Shown here piece by piece: positions 42,867 through 55,395 of a stretch of 64,000 nt of DNA. The first letter of the stretch is position 1. Each line of letters starts with the position of its first letter. The notes below the pieces were generated by a model. It ran no database searches and was not told the DNA's origin. It saw only the letters and a program-made list of their open reading frames with translations. The stretch lies in contig JANBVO010000015.1 of assembly GCA_030052745.1 (NCBI GenBank), positions 1 through 64,000 on the forward strand. Reading direction: 5' to 3'. The position numbers and the translations under genes are program-made. This stretch comes from Pleurostoma richardsiae. Its lineage: Eukaryota; Ascomycota; Sordariomycetes; Calosphaeriales; Pleurostomataceae.

Positions 42867-44567
42867 ATGTCTGCAGGAAATGGATTCGCCCGCTTTGTCC
42901 ATGATGTGTCACCTTATTTGATCGGCATAATCGCCATCGTCGCTCTGGGGCCCTTTCAGTTCGGCTTCCATCTGGTAAGCACTCGCAGAGGCAGCTTACC
43001 TCCATTCTTCTGGAACTTGAAGCTCCTTCGTCCCTCTTTGCGAAACTTCTCGCTCTCTTGTGCCTCTGCTTCCTTCCCCTTCGCCTCCTATTGCGCTCCT
43101 GCTGATGTTAATGCCTCTCAGGCTGAGCTCAACGCCCCACAAGACGTTATCACTTGCAAGCAGAAGGCCATATCGACGTCCGACCTCCGGGCAGTAGTGC
43201 TCGGCGCCTCGAAGACCACTGCCATTGCCGACTGCATTCCCATGAGCGATGCTTCATTTGCTACGGTGTCGTCTATCTTCACCATCGGTGGTCTGCTTGG
43301 TGCCCTCGCCGCTGGCCCTTTCACGTCCAAGCGTGGTCGATGGCTTTCCATGCAGCTCACTGCAGTCCTCTACATGATCGGCGCCGCTATCGAATCTCTG
43401 TCAACGGGTCTTATCATGCTGTCCGCTGGCAGGTTCATATCAGGCCTTGGCTCGGGGGCAAGCACCGTAATCGTGCCCTTGTACATCTCCGAGGTGGCAC
43501 CTCCAGCCGAGCGTGGGTTCTTCGGTGCGTTCACTCAGATCAGCACCAATACGGGTATTTTGGCTGCGCAGGGCCTAGGGTATTTCCTGAGCCACGACTC
43601 CGTGTGGCGCTGGATACTGGGCACCAGCGGTTTCATTGCCGCTGCCCAGGGCCTCGGCACTCTTCTCGTGCCCGAGAGCCCGGCCTGGACTGCCACAGTC
43701 AAGGGCGACATCGGAAAGGCGAGGAGGGTTCTGCAGAGAATCCGGGGCGCCGGAGGCGATATAGGCGACGAAGTTGATGCTTGGGGCGTTGGAGACGGAA
43801 AGATCACCGCCAGTGCCGAGGAGCAGGGACTCCTGGCATCTGATGAGGCGGCTCTCCGCCCAATGTCACCAAGGAGAACGGATTCCCACACGGACAAGGA
43901 TCGGCCCACGCACCTCGGGTTCCTCGACGTCATGCGCGATCCGTTAAATCGACCAGCTATCGTCGCCGTCGTGGGTGTTCAATGTGCGCAGCAGCTCTGT
44001 GGGATCAATTCCATAATCATGTACTCCGTGTCGCTACTCGCGGGGCTGCTTCCCCTCAGCTCGGTGGTGCTCACGATTCTTGTATCGGTGGTCAATCTCG
44101 TCATGACGGCCGCATGTTCTCCGCTGCCGGACAAACTAGGCCGAAAGACCTGCATTCTCGTGTCCTTGGTGGGTCAAGGCTGCAGTTCGCTGATGCTGGC
44201 ACTCTCTATCCTGTTCCAGGTCAAGGTCCTTTCTGCACTATCCGTGCTCTTCTTCGTTGGCTTCTTTGCTGTCGGCCTCGGGCCTGTCCCCTTCATTCTG
44301 GCGTCCGAGCTGGTGGGCCAGGAGGCAGTGGGTGCCACTCAATCATGGAGCCTAGCCGCCAATTACACTGCCACCTATCTTGTTGCCCAGTTCTTCCCCG
44401 TTATCAATCGGGCTTTGAACGAGAAATTCGGCGGGGCGGGCTGGGTTTACTTTATGTTTGCGGCGTTTGCTGCCGTATTTGGACTGTTCATCTTCTGGCA
44501 CGTGCCTGAAACGAAGGGCAAGAAGTCTGCGGACGAGGTATGGGGCCGAACTAGACGGATCGATTGA
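42867..44567 (+). CDS. MFS sugar-type transporter (yeast Vps73/YBR241C-like)
   Basis: Two exons: 42867-42974 and 43122-44567, giving 517 residues. The intron is 147 bases, a multiple of three, with GTAAGC donor and a GATGTTAATG branch region; its frame is open. Twelve hydrophobic helices can be counted. Sugar-transporter signatures are GRWLSMQLTAVLYMIGA, GRFISGLGSGASTVIVPLYI, EVAPPAERGFFGAFTQI, GVQCAQQLCGINSIIMYS and, near the end, HVPETKGKKSADEVWG. Following the sixth helix is LVPESPAW rather than the PESPRWL of true hexose carriers, similar to the vacuolar Vps73 group. The gene is convergent with the racemase gene, with only about 100 bases between stops. Confidence 0.9.
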   Translation: MSAGNGFARFVHDVSPYLIGIIAIVALGPFQFGFHLVSTRRGSLPPFFWNLKLLRPSLRNFSLSCASASFPFASYCAPADVNASQAELNAPQDVITCKQKAISTSDLRAVVLGASKTTAIADCIPMSDASFATVSSIFTIGGLLGALAAGPFTSKRGRWLSMQLTAVLYMIGAAIESLSTGLIMLSAGRFISGLGSGASTVIVPLYISEVAPPAERGFFGAFTQISTNTGILAAQGLGYFLSHDSVWRWILGTSGFIAAAQGLGTLLVPESPAWTATVKGDIGKARRVLQRIRGAGGDIGDEVDAWGVGDGKITASAEEQGLLASDEAALRPMSPRRTDSHTDKDRPTHLGFLDVMRDPLNRPAIVAVVGVQCAQQLCGINSIIMYSVSLLAGLLPLSSVVLTILVSVVNLVMTAACSPLPDKLGRKTCILVSLVGQGCSSLMLALSILFQVKVLSALSVLFFVGFFAVGLGPVPFILASELVGQEAVGATQSWSLAANYTATYLVAQFFPVINRALNEKFGGAGWVYFMFAAFAAVFGLFIFWHVPETKGKKSADEVWGRTRRID

Positions 44568-44664
44568 TGGGTTGGTGTCATGTACGGGCTGCTGAGGAAG
44601 CCACGGTTCTGTACTATGCTCCCGTGATTTGGCAATGGCGCATCTTGCTCGAAATGAGCAGAGG

Positions 44665-45533
44665 CTATGTTTCCTGGAACATCTGCCTGTTTTTGATCAT
44701 TTGCTCCAGTATGCCGATTCCAGCCCTGACGCCGTCTATGATTAACACTTGATTGCCGTTGGCCGTTCCATACTCTTCAACTGCCGCCTCACGGATGATA
44801 TCTTCCAGACCAGCCATGCCTGCGCAGCCCATAATGACGCACCCGACGCTCCTCGCCCGGAGAAGCCTCTTCGAAGCGGTTTTGAGCCTGTCGCATATCA
44901 CCTTATGTGATACTCCTCCGTGGAAATCCGCGGCGTCCAGACCTGTCGACTGAACACCGGCGAACTTGGCGTTGGCGTCATTGCTCGCCTGACCTAGGAA
45001 CGATTTGACTCCCTTGCTCAAGTGCTCCTCCCAGAAGCTTCCCGTGGTCACTATACCCCAGGTCGGGCTCGGGCTCTGTTGAGGAAGCAGCGATAGTGAG
45101 GCAAGGATGCTCGCCTCGAAGATGCCTATAACTGCCACCCTTCCATGCCGACCGGGCTCTTCCTGCAACCGGTGCACCAAGGGATGCACGCTGTAGCAGG
45201 CTACCAGAGCGGCGTCGTAGCCCTGTATCAACCCTGTCTTTTGCAGATCTCGATAGACCGCTTCGCTGCTTGCTGTGACGTCCAAGCCATTGTCAATGCT
45301 GGCGGGGCTTTCCTGTGGCGCTGTGTACATAGTTATCTCCGTAGTCTGGGCACACACGTTAGCTGAGCACCTCTTGTCTCTTGTTCCTAGGCGTAGCAGG
45401 AACCATGGCGGTGATGATGGCGTACATTCAAGGACTTCAGAGCCCTTACTGCACCAGCGATTCCCTCTGTCATGGAGCGCGAAGAGTTCGGGTTGATCAC
45501 CAGGATCTTGAGGGAGAGTGAGCTGGCCATCAT
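44665..45533 (-). CDS. Asp/Glu (hydantoin-type) racemase, yeast Dcg1-like
   Basis: Two exons: 45533-45426 and 45345-44665, giving 262 residues. Exon 1 encodes MMASSLSLKILVINPNSSRS, where INPNSS is the family start. The intron has a CAGCTAACG branch site and the join is SLN|TTEITMYTAPQESP. Both catalytic cysteines are present: ALVACYSVHPL and CVIMGCAGMAG. Family members racemise aspartate, glutamate or 5-substituted hydantoins by a two-base mechanism without cofactor; yeast Dcg1 is linked to nitrogen catabolism. A reading frame that starts at 45591 gives a different, unlikely N-terminus and is not used. It diverges from Arp2 with about 420 bases between. Confidence 0.92.
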
Positions 45534-45952
45534 CACGCATATAGATCCCCCACTCTGAATGGTCAGCTTGACGACGAAGCGGGATAGCCAAACCTGAAGG
45601 CAGGATTATCTCACCTCCTGGTACCTCCCTCAGGTAGGTGGTACTTTAGATATCCGATCCTGGTAGCTCTATGCGTATTCCGTACAAGATCATCGCCTTG
45701 GGGGAGATCACGTGCCGACCCACCAAACTCATACAGCAGCAAGGCCCCCAAAAGGCCGGGCAGCCAGTTAAGCGCTGACGACAATAGGAGATGCGGTGGG
45801 AACCCCACCATACCATCTCCCGCCTCCAACGTAACTCTCCCGTGCGGCCAGCGAGCCCAGCTTTCCGTCCTCCTCCACGAACAGCTCAAGAAGTGTCCCA
45901 CCTCTACTCAGTCGTAGCGCTAGACAGCCGACGAGCGCTCCTGCAGCCCGCG
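45534..45952. promoter_or_regulatory. Shared upstream region of the racemase and Arp2 genes
   Basis: A 419-base divergent region. CCTACCTGAGG-type motifs at about 45612-45645 lie on the racemase side. The Arp2 side is C/T-rich. Confidence 0.4.
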
Positions 45953-47309
45953 ATGGCCAACCCTCCTCCAATAGGTGAGTACTCCTCAATCCCTCATCGC
46001 CCCAGGCTCCGTGGCGGTACACCGCAGCGGCCTTGCAGTGCGCCGCTGACGGGTGCTCGATTTTCTCTCATTAAGTTCTCGATGGCGGTACCGGCTTCCT
46101 TAAGGTCGGCTATGCTGCGCAAAACTTTCCCGAGTTCCAGTATCCCTCCATTGTCGGGCGGCCGATCCTGCGAACCGAGGAAAAGGGCGACAATGATATG
46201 GTCATCAAGGACATTATGTGTGGTGACGAGGCAGCCGCCGCGCGCACGATGCTGCAGATCAGCTACCCAATGGAAAATGGCATCGTCAAGAAGTGGGATG
46301 ACATGCAGCATCTGTGGGACTACACCTTCTTCGAGAAGATGAAGGTCGACCCCCGGGGGCGCAAAATCCTCCTAACAGAGCCGCCCATGAACCCGCTGAA
46401 GAACCGTGAGCAGATGTGTGAAGTCATGTTCGATCGGTATGGATTCGGGGGCGTCTATGTTGCTATTCAGGCCGTGCTGGCCCTCTACGCTCAAGGTATG
46501 TTTGACACTTCTACATGGTGGGAGCCCTGTGTCTGGGTAGGCAGGAGGCCGAGACTAACGGTGGGATCCTGCGCATAGGCTTGAGCTCAGGCGTTGTGGT
46601 CGACTCTGGTGATGGTGTCACGCACATTGTTCCGGTCTACGAATCTGTCGTCCTAAACCATCTTACACGGAGACTCGATGTCGCCGGCCGCGACGTGACC
46701 CGCAATCTCATCGCTCTCCTCCTACGACGCGGCTACCCACTGAACCGGACGGCGGACTTTGAAACGGTGCGGCAGATCAAGGAGAAGCTGTGCTACGTGT
46801 CCTACGATCTTGAGCTAGACAAGCGCCTGAGCGAGGACACCACTGTTCTCGTGGAGAGCTACACCCTGCCCGATGGCCGTGTCATCCGCGTCGGCAGCGA
46901 GCGATTCGAGGCGCCCGAGTGCCTATTCCAGCCACACCTCGTCGACTGCGAACAGCCCGGTATAGCCGAGTTTCTTTTCAATACTATCCAGGCCGCCGAC
47001 GTCGATGTCCGCTCCTCCCTGTTCAAAGCCATCGTTTTGTCGGGTGGAAGCAGCATGTATCCCGGGCTCCCCTCCAGGCTCGAGAAGGAGCTCAAGCAGC
47101 TGTGGCTTACGCGGGTGCTGGGCGGGAACCCAGAGCGCCTAAGCAAGTTCAAGGTTAGGATAGAAGACCCGCCACGGCGGAGGCACATGGTCTTCCTTGG
47201 CGGGGCGGTACTCGCCAACATCATGGCGGACAAGGAGAGTATGTGGGTCACCAAGCAGGAGTGGGAGGAGCAAGGCCCGAGGGTGTTGGAGAAGCTGGGT
47301 CCCAGATGA
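45953..47309 (+). CDS. ARP2: Actin-related protein 2, Arp2/3 complex subunit
   Basis: Three exons: 45953-45974, 46076-46495 and 46579-47309, giving 390 residues. Exon 1 codes only MANPPPI and a split Val codon; it joins [20 protein letters not shown], the Arp2 N-terminus. Actin-fold motifs follow: [96 protein letters not shown] and [19 protein letters not shown]. Length and motifs fit Arp2 rather than conventional actin (which has 375 residues). Arp2 with Arp3 forms the nucleation core for branched actin at endocytic patches. The acceptor of intron 1 is AAG, after a TTCTCTCATT tract. Confidence 0.95.
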
Positions 47310-48279
47310 TAAGATAGCGTCGGACAGCGGCATACAGGAGCTGCTGTAATATTTCCTGGAAAGAGCACCGCGAGATGACAAAACTGAAAAGATGACTTGA
47401 AGGCCCGTGGACGCGTCCCGTCGGATGCCTATTCAGGTACCTACCTGACCACCTCGGCCCTTCCGGCCTCGTTGCGAGAATCGATGAAGACCTAGAACCA
47501 GAGCCTCGGACATAATCGCAATCATTCTCGCCGTACCTCTCTCTACCTTACATAGTAGGTTACTATGTGCCTATCTACCTAAGTCCTAACCAACCTAAGG
47601 TAGGTACCTAGGTATCGATACGTGTCTCTTTAGGCCCGCTAAAGGTCTCTACTAATAGCTACCCGTACCTAGGTAGGTACTTTTACCTTAGGTACCTTAC
47701 CTACGTACCTGTTGGTACCTAGGTATTTTCGTTGATTATTTCCGTCTTACGGACCTCGGTACTTTAGATTACAGTACTATGTTCCATACTAAGTTCCTAC
47801 CATAGTAGGTACCCATCTATCATGGAATAGCCCCTGTGCATCTCCCCCAACCTGGTAGGCTGGATCTCCCTTACATAAGGCAGGCAACCTTACTTCGACC
47901 TCCGAAACGATCACCTAAGGGTATTTGTCGTCGCCCCTTTGAGTCTGAACTAGCCCTCGTCGGAATGCATTGCAGGTCCTACTTTATACAAGCTTGATAT
48001 TGTCGTGATAGCCTGCCTAGGTGCCATAACTTAGATAGTTTCACCCGCTTTACTAACCTTTTACCATCCTCGATTCGCCTCACCTCGCTCCCCTCCCTGG
48101 CTGGATGTTGTTCGCTGGCCGATAGAGATAAGAGGGGTTCTTCCCTGCGGATTGAACTCGCCTATGCGGCGCGGAGCCGCAAACATCTGAGAGGGTCGTC
48201 CTTCATCGCCAATGCCGACGCCTGCCCCTCAGCACATCGTGAGCCACGGCGCATTGCTCGAGCGTTGCAGTTGCTGAGG
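47310..48279. other. Intergenic region with the densest CCTAGG/GGTACC motif cluster
   Basis: About 970 bases without a gene. From about 47435 to 47830 nearly every 20 bases hold TACCTAGGTA, GGTAGGTACC or a close variant. The remainder leads into the CDK8 start and is C/T-rich. Confidence 0.6.
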
Positions 48280-49858
48280 ATGAGCCTTACCAACCCGCCC
48301 TCGGGGGCATCGGGCCCAGGTTCGGTCTCGTCGGCAAGAACGCAAACGCTGAAAAGGAGCGTTCAAGCTGCTTTTGAAGGTAGGTATCCTATTGCAACCC
48401 TAGATGAAAATGCGGAGGTCCTCGATCCCGTTATCGGTTACCGCGTGAAGTCGGGCCGCAGATTCCAACTTAGTTGGCAAGACTCATCGAGCTTCTTAGA
48501 CCTCCACCTAACCAGCACCATGCTTAGATGCAGTCTTTCTGTCTCCTACAGTCGCTAATGTAAGAATAGACCCCACTGACCGCGGCATTGGTCCCATTGG
48601 ATACCAGTCTAAGGTGCGCGTCATCGACAAGTACAAGGTCGTCGGCTTCATCAGCAGCGGCACCTATGGAAGGGTTTACAAAGCCCTGGGTCGCCAGGGC
48701 CAGCCTGGCGAATTTGCTATCAAGAAATTTAAGCCCGACAAGGAGGGCGAGCAGATCACGTATACGGGCATCAGCCAGTCGGCCGTGCGGGAGATGGCAC
48801 TCTGTAGCGAGCTCAACCACGGCAATGTCATCAAGCTGATCGAGATCATCTTGGAGGACAAGTGTATCTTCATGGTCTTTGAGTACGCCGAGCACGATCT
48901 CTTGCAGATTATCCACCACCACACCCAGCAGCCGCGGCATCCAATCCCTCCGACGACTATCAAGAGCATCATGTTCCAATTATTGAACGGCTGTCAGTAT
49001 CTGCACAGCAACTGGGTCTTGCATCGGGACCTAAAGCCGGCGAACATCATGGTCACCTCCGCTGGTGAGGTCAAGATTGGCGATCTCGGCCTCGCGCGTT
49101 TGTTTTACAAGCCCCTGCACAGCCTCTTTAGCGGCGATAAGGTGGTCGTGACAATATGGTACCGCGCCCCCGAACTCTTGCTCGGCAGCCGCCACTACAC
49201 GCCTGCCATTGATATGTGGGCCGTTGGGTGCATATTTGCGGAGCTGCTGTCGTTGAGGCCCATCTTCAAGGGCGAGGAGGCGAAAATGGATTCCAAGAAG
49301 ACCGTGCCGTTTCAGCGAAACCAGATGCAGAAGATTGTGGACGTCATGGGTGTGCCAAACAAGGAACGTTGGCCGTTTCTGCCCAACATGCCTGAATTCA
49401 GCCAACTGCAGACGCTGCAGACGCCGCTTACTGGTCATGGCCATCAACCCCATCATCACTCGCACGGCGCCGGTCAGCCAGGGGCGAGTAAGAGCCATTT
49501 GGAGAAATGGTACTATAGCACGATCTCACAAGGTTCCGGGAGCGGCACATCGTCCCCGGCGCCGGGTACGGCAAACTCCCTTGCATCACTGGGCGCAGAA
49601 GGCTACAAACTACTAGCGGGGCTGCTAGAGTACGATCCAGAGAAACGCCTGACGGCTGCTCAGGCGCTGCAGCATTCCTTCTTCAGCACCGGCGACCGCG
49701 TGAGTGTAAACTGTTTCGAGGGCCTGAAGATGGAATACCCTCACAGGAGGGTTAGTCAGGACGACAATGACATACGGACAAGCAGTTTGCCCGGTACCAA
49801 GAGAAGTGGGCTACCAGATGACTCGTTGGTACCGAGGAAGAAAGTCAGAGAGGCGTGA
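48280..49858 (+). CDS. SSN3: Cyclin-dependent kinase 8 (Ssn3/Srb10), Mediator kinase module
   Basis: Two exons: 48280-48379 and 48570-49858, giving 462 residues. The join QAAFE|D leads to PTDRGIGPIGYQSKVRVIDK, and the kinase domain starts at KYKVVGFISSGTYGRVYKAL. The cyclin-binding helix reads SQSAVREM, the catalytic loop HRDLKPANIMV, the metal motif DLG (in IGDLGLARLF) and the activation loop DKVVVTIWYRAPELLLG, with Asp in place of the phospho-Thr of most CDKs; these are CDK8 marks. An insertion of about 45 residues rich in His, Ser and Gly lies before EGYKLLAGLLEYDPEKRL. The kinase pairs with cyclin C and phosphorylates Pol II and transcription factors. A frame extending 5 codons upstream lacks an ATG, so the start chosen is MSLTNPP. 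Confidence 0.95.
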
Positions 49859-50577
49859 TTGAGATCGGCTACGTCCCGGGGCTTAGGCTATTCACCCAGC
49901 AGTCTCTTCTCGACCACCCGTAGCTGGACCTCCTTGAGGATTTCGCTGCTGGTCAAGATTGAATCAGAACTCCTTCGGCGGGCGCCAGTGTTGGGATAAC
50001 ACTGTGTCGTAGACCACGCTGCTGCCATACTCCTAACAATTAGTTCAGGCAGCTCCTTTCTTAGTATTATGTCCAACTTGGTGGACGAGCACATGCTCGT
50101 CATCGCTTCACGACACTTTCCTCACGCAACAGGCTAGAGTAAAAGCTCAGATGAGACGGCGTATGAGAATGGAACGGAGCCTGCCTGGTATCGATTAAAA
50201 GTCTATCCTAGGTCCAAACATTTCCAGCATAGCTCGTCCATGTCACTCCATATAGCCCTACGTCTGACTCGCTTTGAACATTCCATCGCGCCACATCAAC
50301 TCATCTCATCCCCAGGCACACTCTGATACCGTTGCTTATGCTGTCTCATTCTGGGGTATCCTTTCCTTGAAAGAGCAAAAATAAAAAGAGCAGCAGTTTA
50401 TGACAGATCCTACTTGGATATCGGTAGGTGACAGGAGGAAAAAAGGGGGCTGAAGAAAGCAAGTCATAAGGCATGCGTACAATCAAGTGAGGAGGGAAAC
50501 GGTGGTTTGAGATGACGAGGTCAACCACCGCCCTACATCCCAAAGCCCCCAAGTCTAAGATGTTCTTGTTCCGAGGG
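49859..50577. other. Convergent 3' flanks, 0.7 kb
   Basis: No supported gene between the CDK8 gene and the convergent Arf6-type gene. The last 200 bases probably include the Arf 3' UTR, with an A-rich stretch at 50374-50394. Confidence 0.4.
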
Positions 50578-52796
<2,219 letters not shown>

Positions 52797-54191
52797 CTAG
52801 CTGCGATATTCGACAACATACCGCCGCTCCACGACCTGCAGCGTGCCTGAATTCTCCTCACCCTCGAACCGTAGATTCACTTTGCCCGTTGCGGCGTCTG
52901 TTCCCATGACCTCCGCCTTGTAGAACGTCGTACTATCCGGGTACAAGGCCAGAACCGTCTTTCCCTTTTCCAATTCAGAGAGCTCGGCTCCGGCAGGCGG
53001 GATCGGGATCATGCTGCTCGCACTGGTCCGGTACTCCTGGCGCTGCTCTGGGGGAAGATCTGGGTCCTCGTCCTTGACCTTGTAGCGACGTGATTTGCCT
53101 TCCCCGAGGACTTGTTGCACCTTGCCGAGATACCAATCCGTGCTCTCACCGGGGTTCGCCGGCTTGGGCTTGAACGCCACATCCTGGCCTTTGATGAAGG
53201 TGACCTTGGACCTCTGAGCTGCTGATGCAGGACCGGCACCGGGAAGCTGCGGCTCGGCGCTGTCCGCCTTCGCCGGTGTGTCACGGTCGCCTCCCCGTGG
53301 AGGCACACTGTCGCGGTTGCCCGACCGGTCACTAGCTGCGCCACCCCCAGCCCCGCCGCCGAGCTTCCGGGTATGGCTGCCGATCGGTGACGGTACGGGC
53401 GAATCACCGGCACCGTCGAATTCGTAGAGGCTTGCGGGGTCTCTGTCTCGGTCCCTCTCGCGTTCCCTGGTCCCTCCCGTCCGGCTGGAATTGCGCCCGG
53501 TCCCCGAAAGCAGACCGCCTGTCCGCGAGGAGCCTGTAACGGCGGCCGGTTGAGCTTCAATCTCCTTAGCCTTTTGCAACGCGCTGAGGATCTCCAGCTT
53601 GCTCTTCACCTCCTCGATCTGGGAGACTACGTTCTCGGTCCCGCGGATGCTAGAGCGGAATAGATCCTCCAGCTTGCGTTCCTCGGCCTCCACGTTAGCG
53701 GCTGTCTTGTTCTTGCTGATGAAACTCTCTTGTGCAATGATGGCACGCGCGTTGTCATTACTCCCATTAATCTTGTCAATGGTCCCACGCAACTCCTCCT
53801 TGATCTGTTGCCAAAGTTGTACCTCCTCCCCCTGCCCACCACCATTACGGCTCGGGCCACGTGAATTCCGGCTCCGCTGCAGGGACATGGCGGGACTTGG
53901 GGGATGGGATTCTCGCTGCAACTGTCGGCTTGCTCGACCGGCCGCGACACGTTCAACTCGGGTTGGCTCGTCAGACGACTCGGCCCCACGATTAGAGGCC
54001 GGTCCTGAATGCTGTTGTGATCTGGCTGGGCGCCCGCCTGGTGCTCCAGCAGCGGATGAAGATGGAGTGCCCGAATCTGCGCGACAAGTCGGAGAAGGGC
54101 TGCTCCGGCGCCGGGCTATGGGTTGGTCCCACCTCGGGCCAAAATCACTCTTCAGTTTGCTAAGTTCCTGGTTTAGTTTTCGATCAGCCAT
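52797..54191 (-). CDS. SGF29: SAGA-associated factor 29 (Sgf29), tandem Tudor protein
   Basis: Single-exon frame of 464 residues with ATG at 54191. A coiled-coil part around 118-220 (GEEVQLWQQIKEELRGTID, SQIEEVKSKLEILSALQKAK) is followed by a Gly/Ser/Asp-rich linker. The C-terminal 135 residues form the SGF29 double Tudor domain: VAFKPKPANPGESTDWYLGK, SRRYKVKDEDPDLPPEQRQE, SSMIPIPPAGAELSELEKGK, TVLALYPDSTTFYKAEVMG and TLQVVERRYVVEY. It reads H3K4me2/3 and recruits SAGA. The first 101 residues are Ser/Arg/Pro-rich and unlike known fungal Sgf29 starts, so translation may begin at Met102 (position 53888, MSLQRSRNS). The 5' flank is short on obvious signals. Confidence 0.92.
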   Translation of the reverse strand: MADRKLNQELSKLKSDFGPRWDQPIARRRSSPSPTCRADSGTPSSSAAGAPGGRPARSQQHSGPASNRGAESSDEPTRVERVAAGRASRQLQRESHPPSPAMSLQRSRNSRGPSRNGGGQGEEVQLWQQIKEELRGTIDKINGSNDNARAIIAQESFISKNKTAANVEAEERKLEDLFRSSIRGTENVVSQIEEVKSKLEILSALQKAKEIEAQPAAVTGSSRTGGLLSGTGRNSSRTGGTRERERDRDRDPASLYEFDGAGDSPVPSPIGSHTRKLGGGAGGGAASDRSGNRDSVPPRGGDRDTPAKADSAEPQLPGAGPASAAQRSKVTFIKGQDVAFKPKPANPGESTDWYLGKVQQVLGEGKSRRYKVKDEDPDLPPEQRQEYRTSASSMIPIPPAGAELSELEKGKTVLALYPDSTTFYKAEVMGTDAATGKVNLRFEGEENSGTLQVVERRYVVEYRS

Positions 54192-55395
54192 TCCGTAAAG
54201 TGTTGCGCAGTATAATGGTCTGATGGACCGTATCCGGCCCCTTAAGGATGCTGCAAGAAAGATTTGGAGACCAGGAGGGGGGAAACGGAAAAGGAAGCCG
54301 AGGAACAGCTCATTTCGACGCTAGGTGACTGGGCCCGAAGAATTTGGGTCCATGGCATGTCAGGCGGAAAGACAGACAGAGAGGAAGACAAGAGAGAACA
54401 GGGGAGGAAGACAGTTAAGAATCGTACCGTGTGCGCAAGGTCTGCAAACACCAGTTGCACTCTGGCAGAAGAAGGTTCCGATGGCGAATGTGAGCGCGCG
54501 TTGCAAGCGCGGATTGAGGAGCTCGATCGACGTATCTACTACGGGTGGGAGAAAGCACTGACTCTGCCGTGGGGAGACTCGACGGCGAAAGGAGGCAAGA
54601 ATGGCCTGCAGCTTGCTGCAGGCTTCATGGCGCGGGCCTTTATGGCAACAGAGTTTGAGGGGAAGAGGAGGTGGGATCGGACTGCCTGGACCGGCGATGT
54701 TTAACATGGAAAGTCGTCGACTTCCGAAAGTCTCCCCTTCCGCCCAAGCCACACCTTAGGTAGGTAGGTCGGTAGGTAGGTACCTATTATGCCCGCACCA
54801 TCCTGTCCCTGCTGGCTGGACTAAGGTGTGTTAGTGTACGGGTTAGGGAGGTACTTGTCTTCAGCTGACTCAGCAGATAAATAGACTGATAAGTCAGATA
54901 ACCCTAGCGTTATCTGACATACGTACCTGCTCAAGTGCCTATCTAGGTACCTAGCGTGCTACGTGTATTGAATTTAGCCCTAACAACTCTACGTATCGTA
55001 TCTGCCCGGTCTGCACCCGATTATTTGAAAGCTACTGTTAGTCCCTCAGGCCGGCTGGCGGGTTCCTTGCATTGATTGACCACACCTCGTTAGGCACCTA
55101 ACTCTTGCCTACACAAATAAGTATTCCGTACTTCGTCCCCCACATTGTGTGACGTCAAGCGTAACAACCTCCTCAGAGACTCATGAAGCTCGACTCAATC
55201 CCGTGCCTACTACCTCAGTGTACTGTTGCAGGCACCTTTTGCTAAGGCGAGGCTGTCAGCGTCAGAAACCCGAGGCTGAGCTGCACACTGCATTGTCTCT
55301 CTCTCACACTGGCGCTGCCTTTACCGTCACCGTTGCCATTGCTCACCGACCACCATCGCCGCCTTTCTTGAACACCGAGCGGTGGAGCCGCCGAG
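54192..55395. promoter_or_regulatory. Shared upstream region of Sgf29 and phosphomannose isomerase
   Basis: A 1.2-kb divergent region. CCTAGG/GGTAGG words cluster at 54757-54787 and near 54940. The 15-base word GATAAGTCAGATAACC-like sequence at 54888-54903 contains two GATAA/TTATC-type GATA sites. The 120 bases before the isomerase start are C-rich. Confidence 0.45.

Noticed and set aside
34562-45533. Secondary-metabolite gene cluster
   Set aside because: No polyketide synthase, NRPS, terpene cyclase or pathway regulator; Rpa43 sits in the middle.
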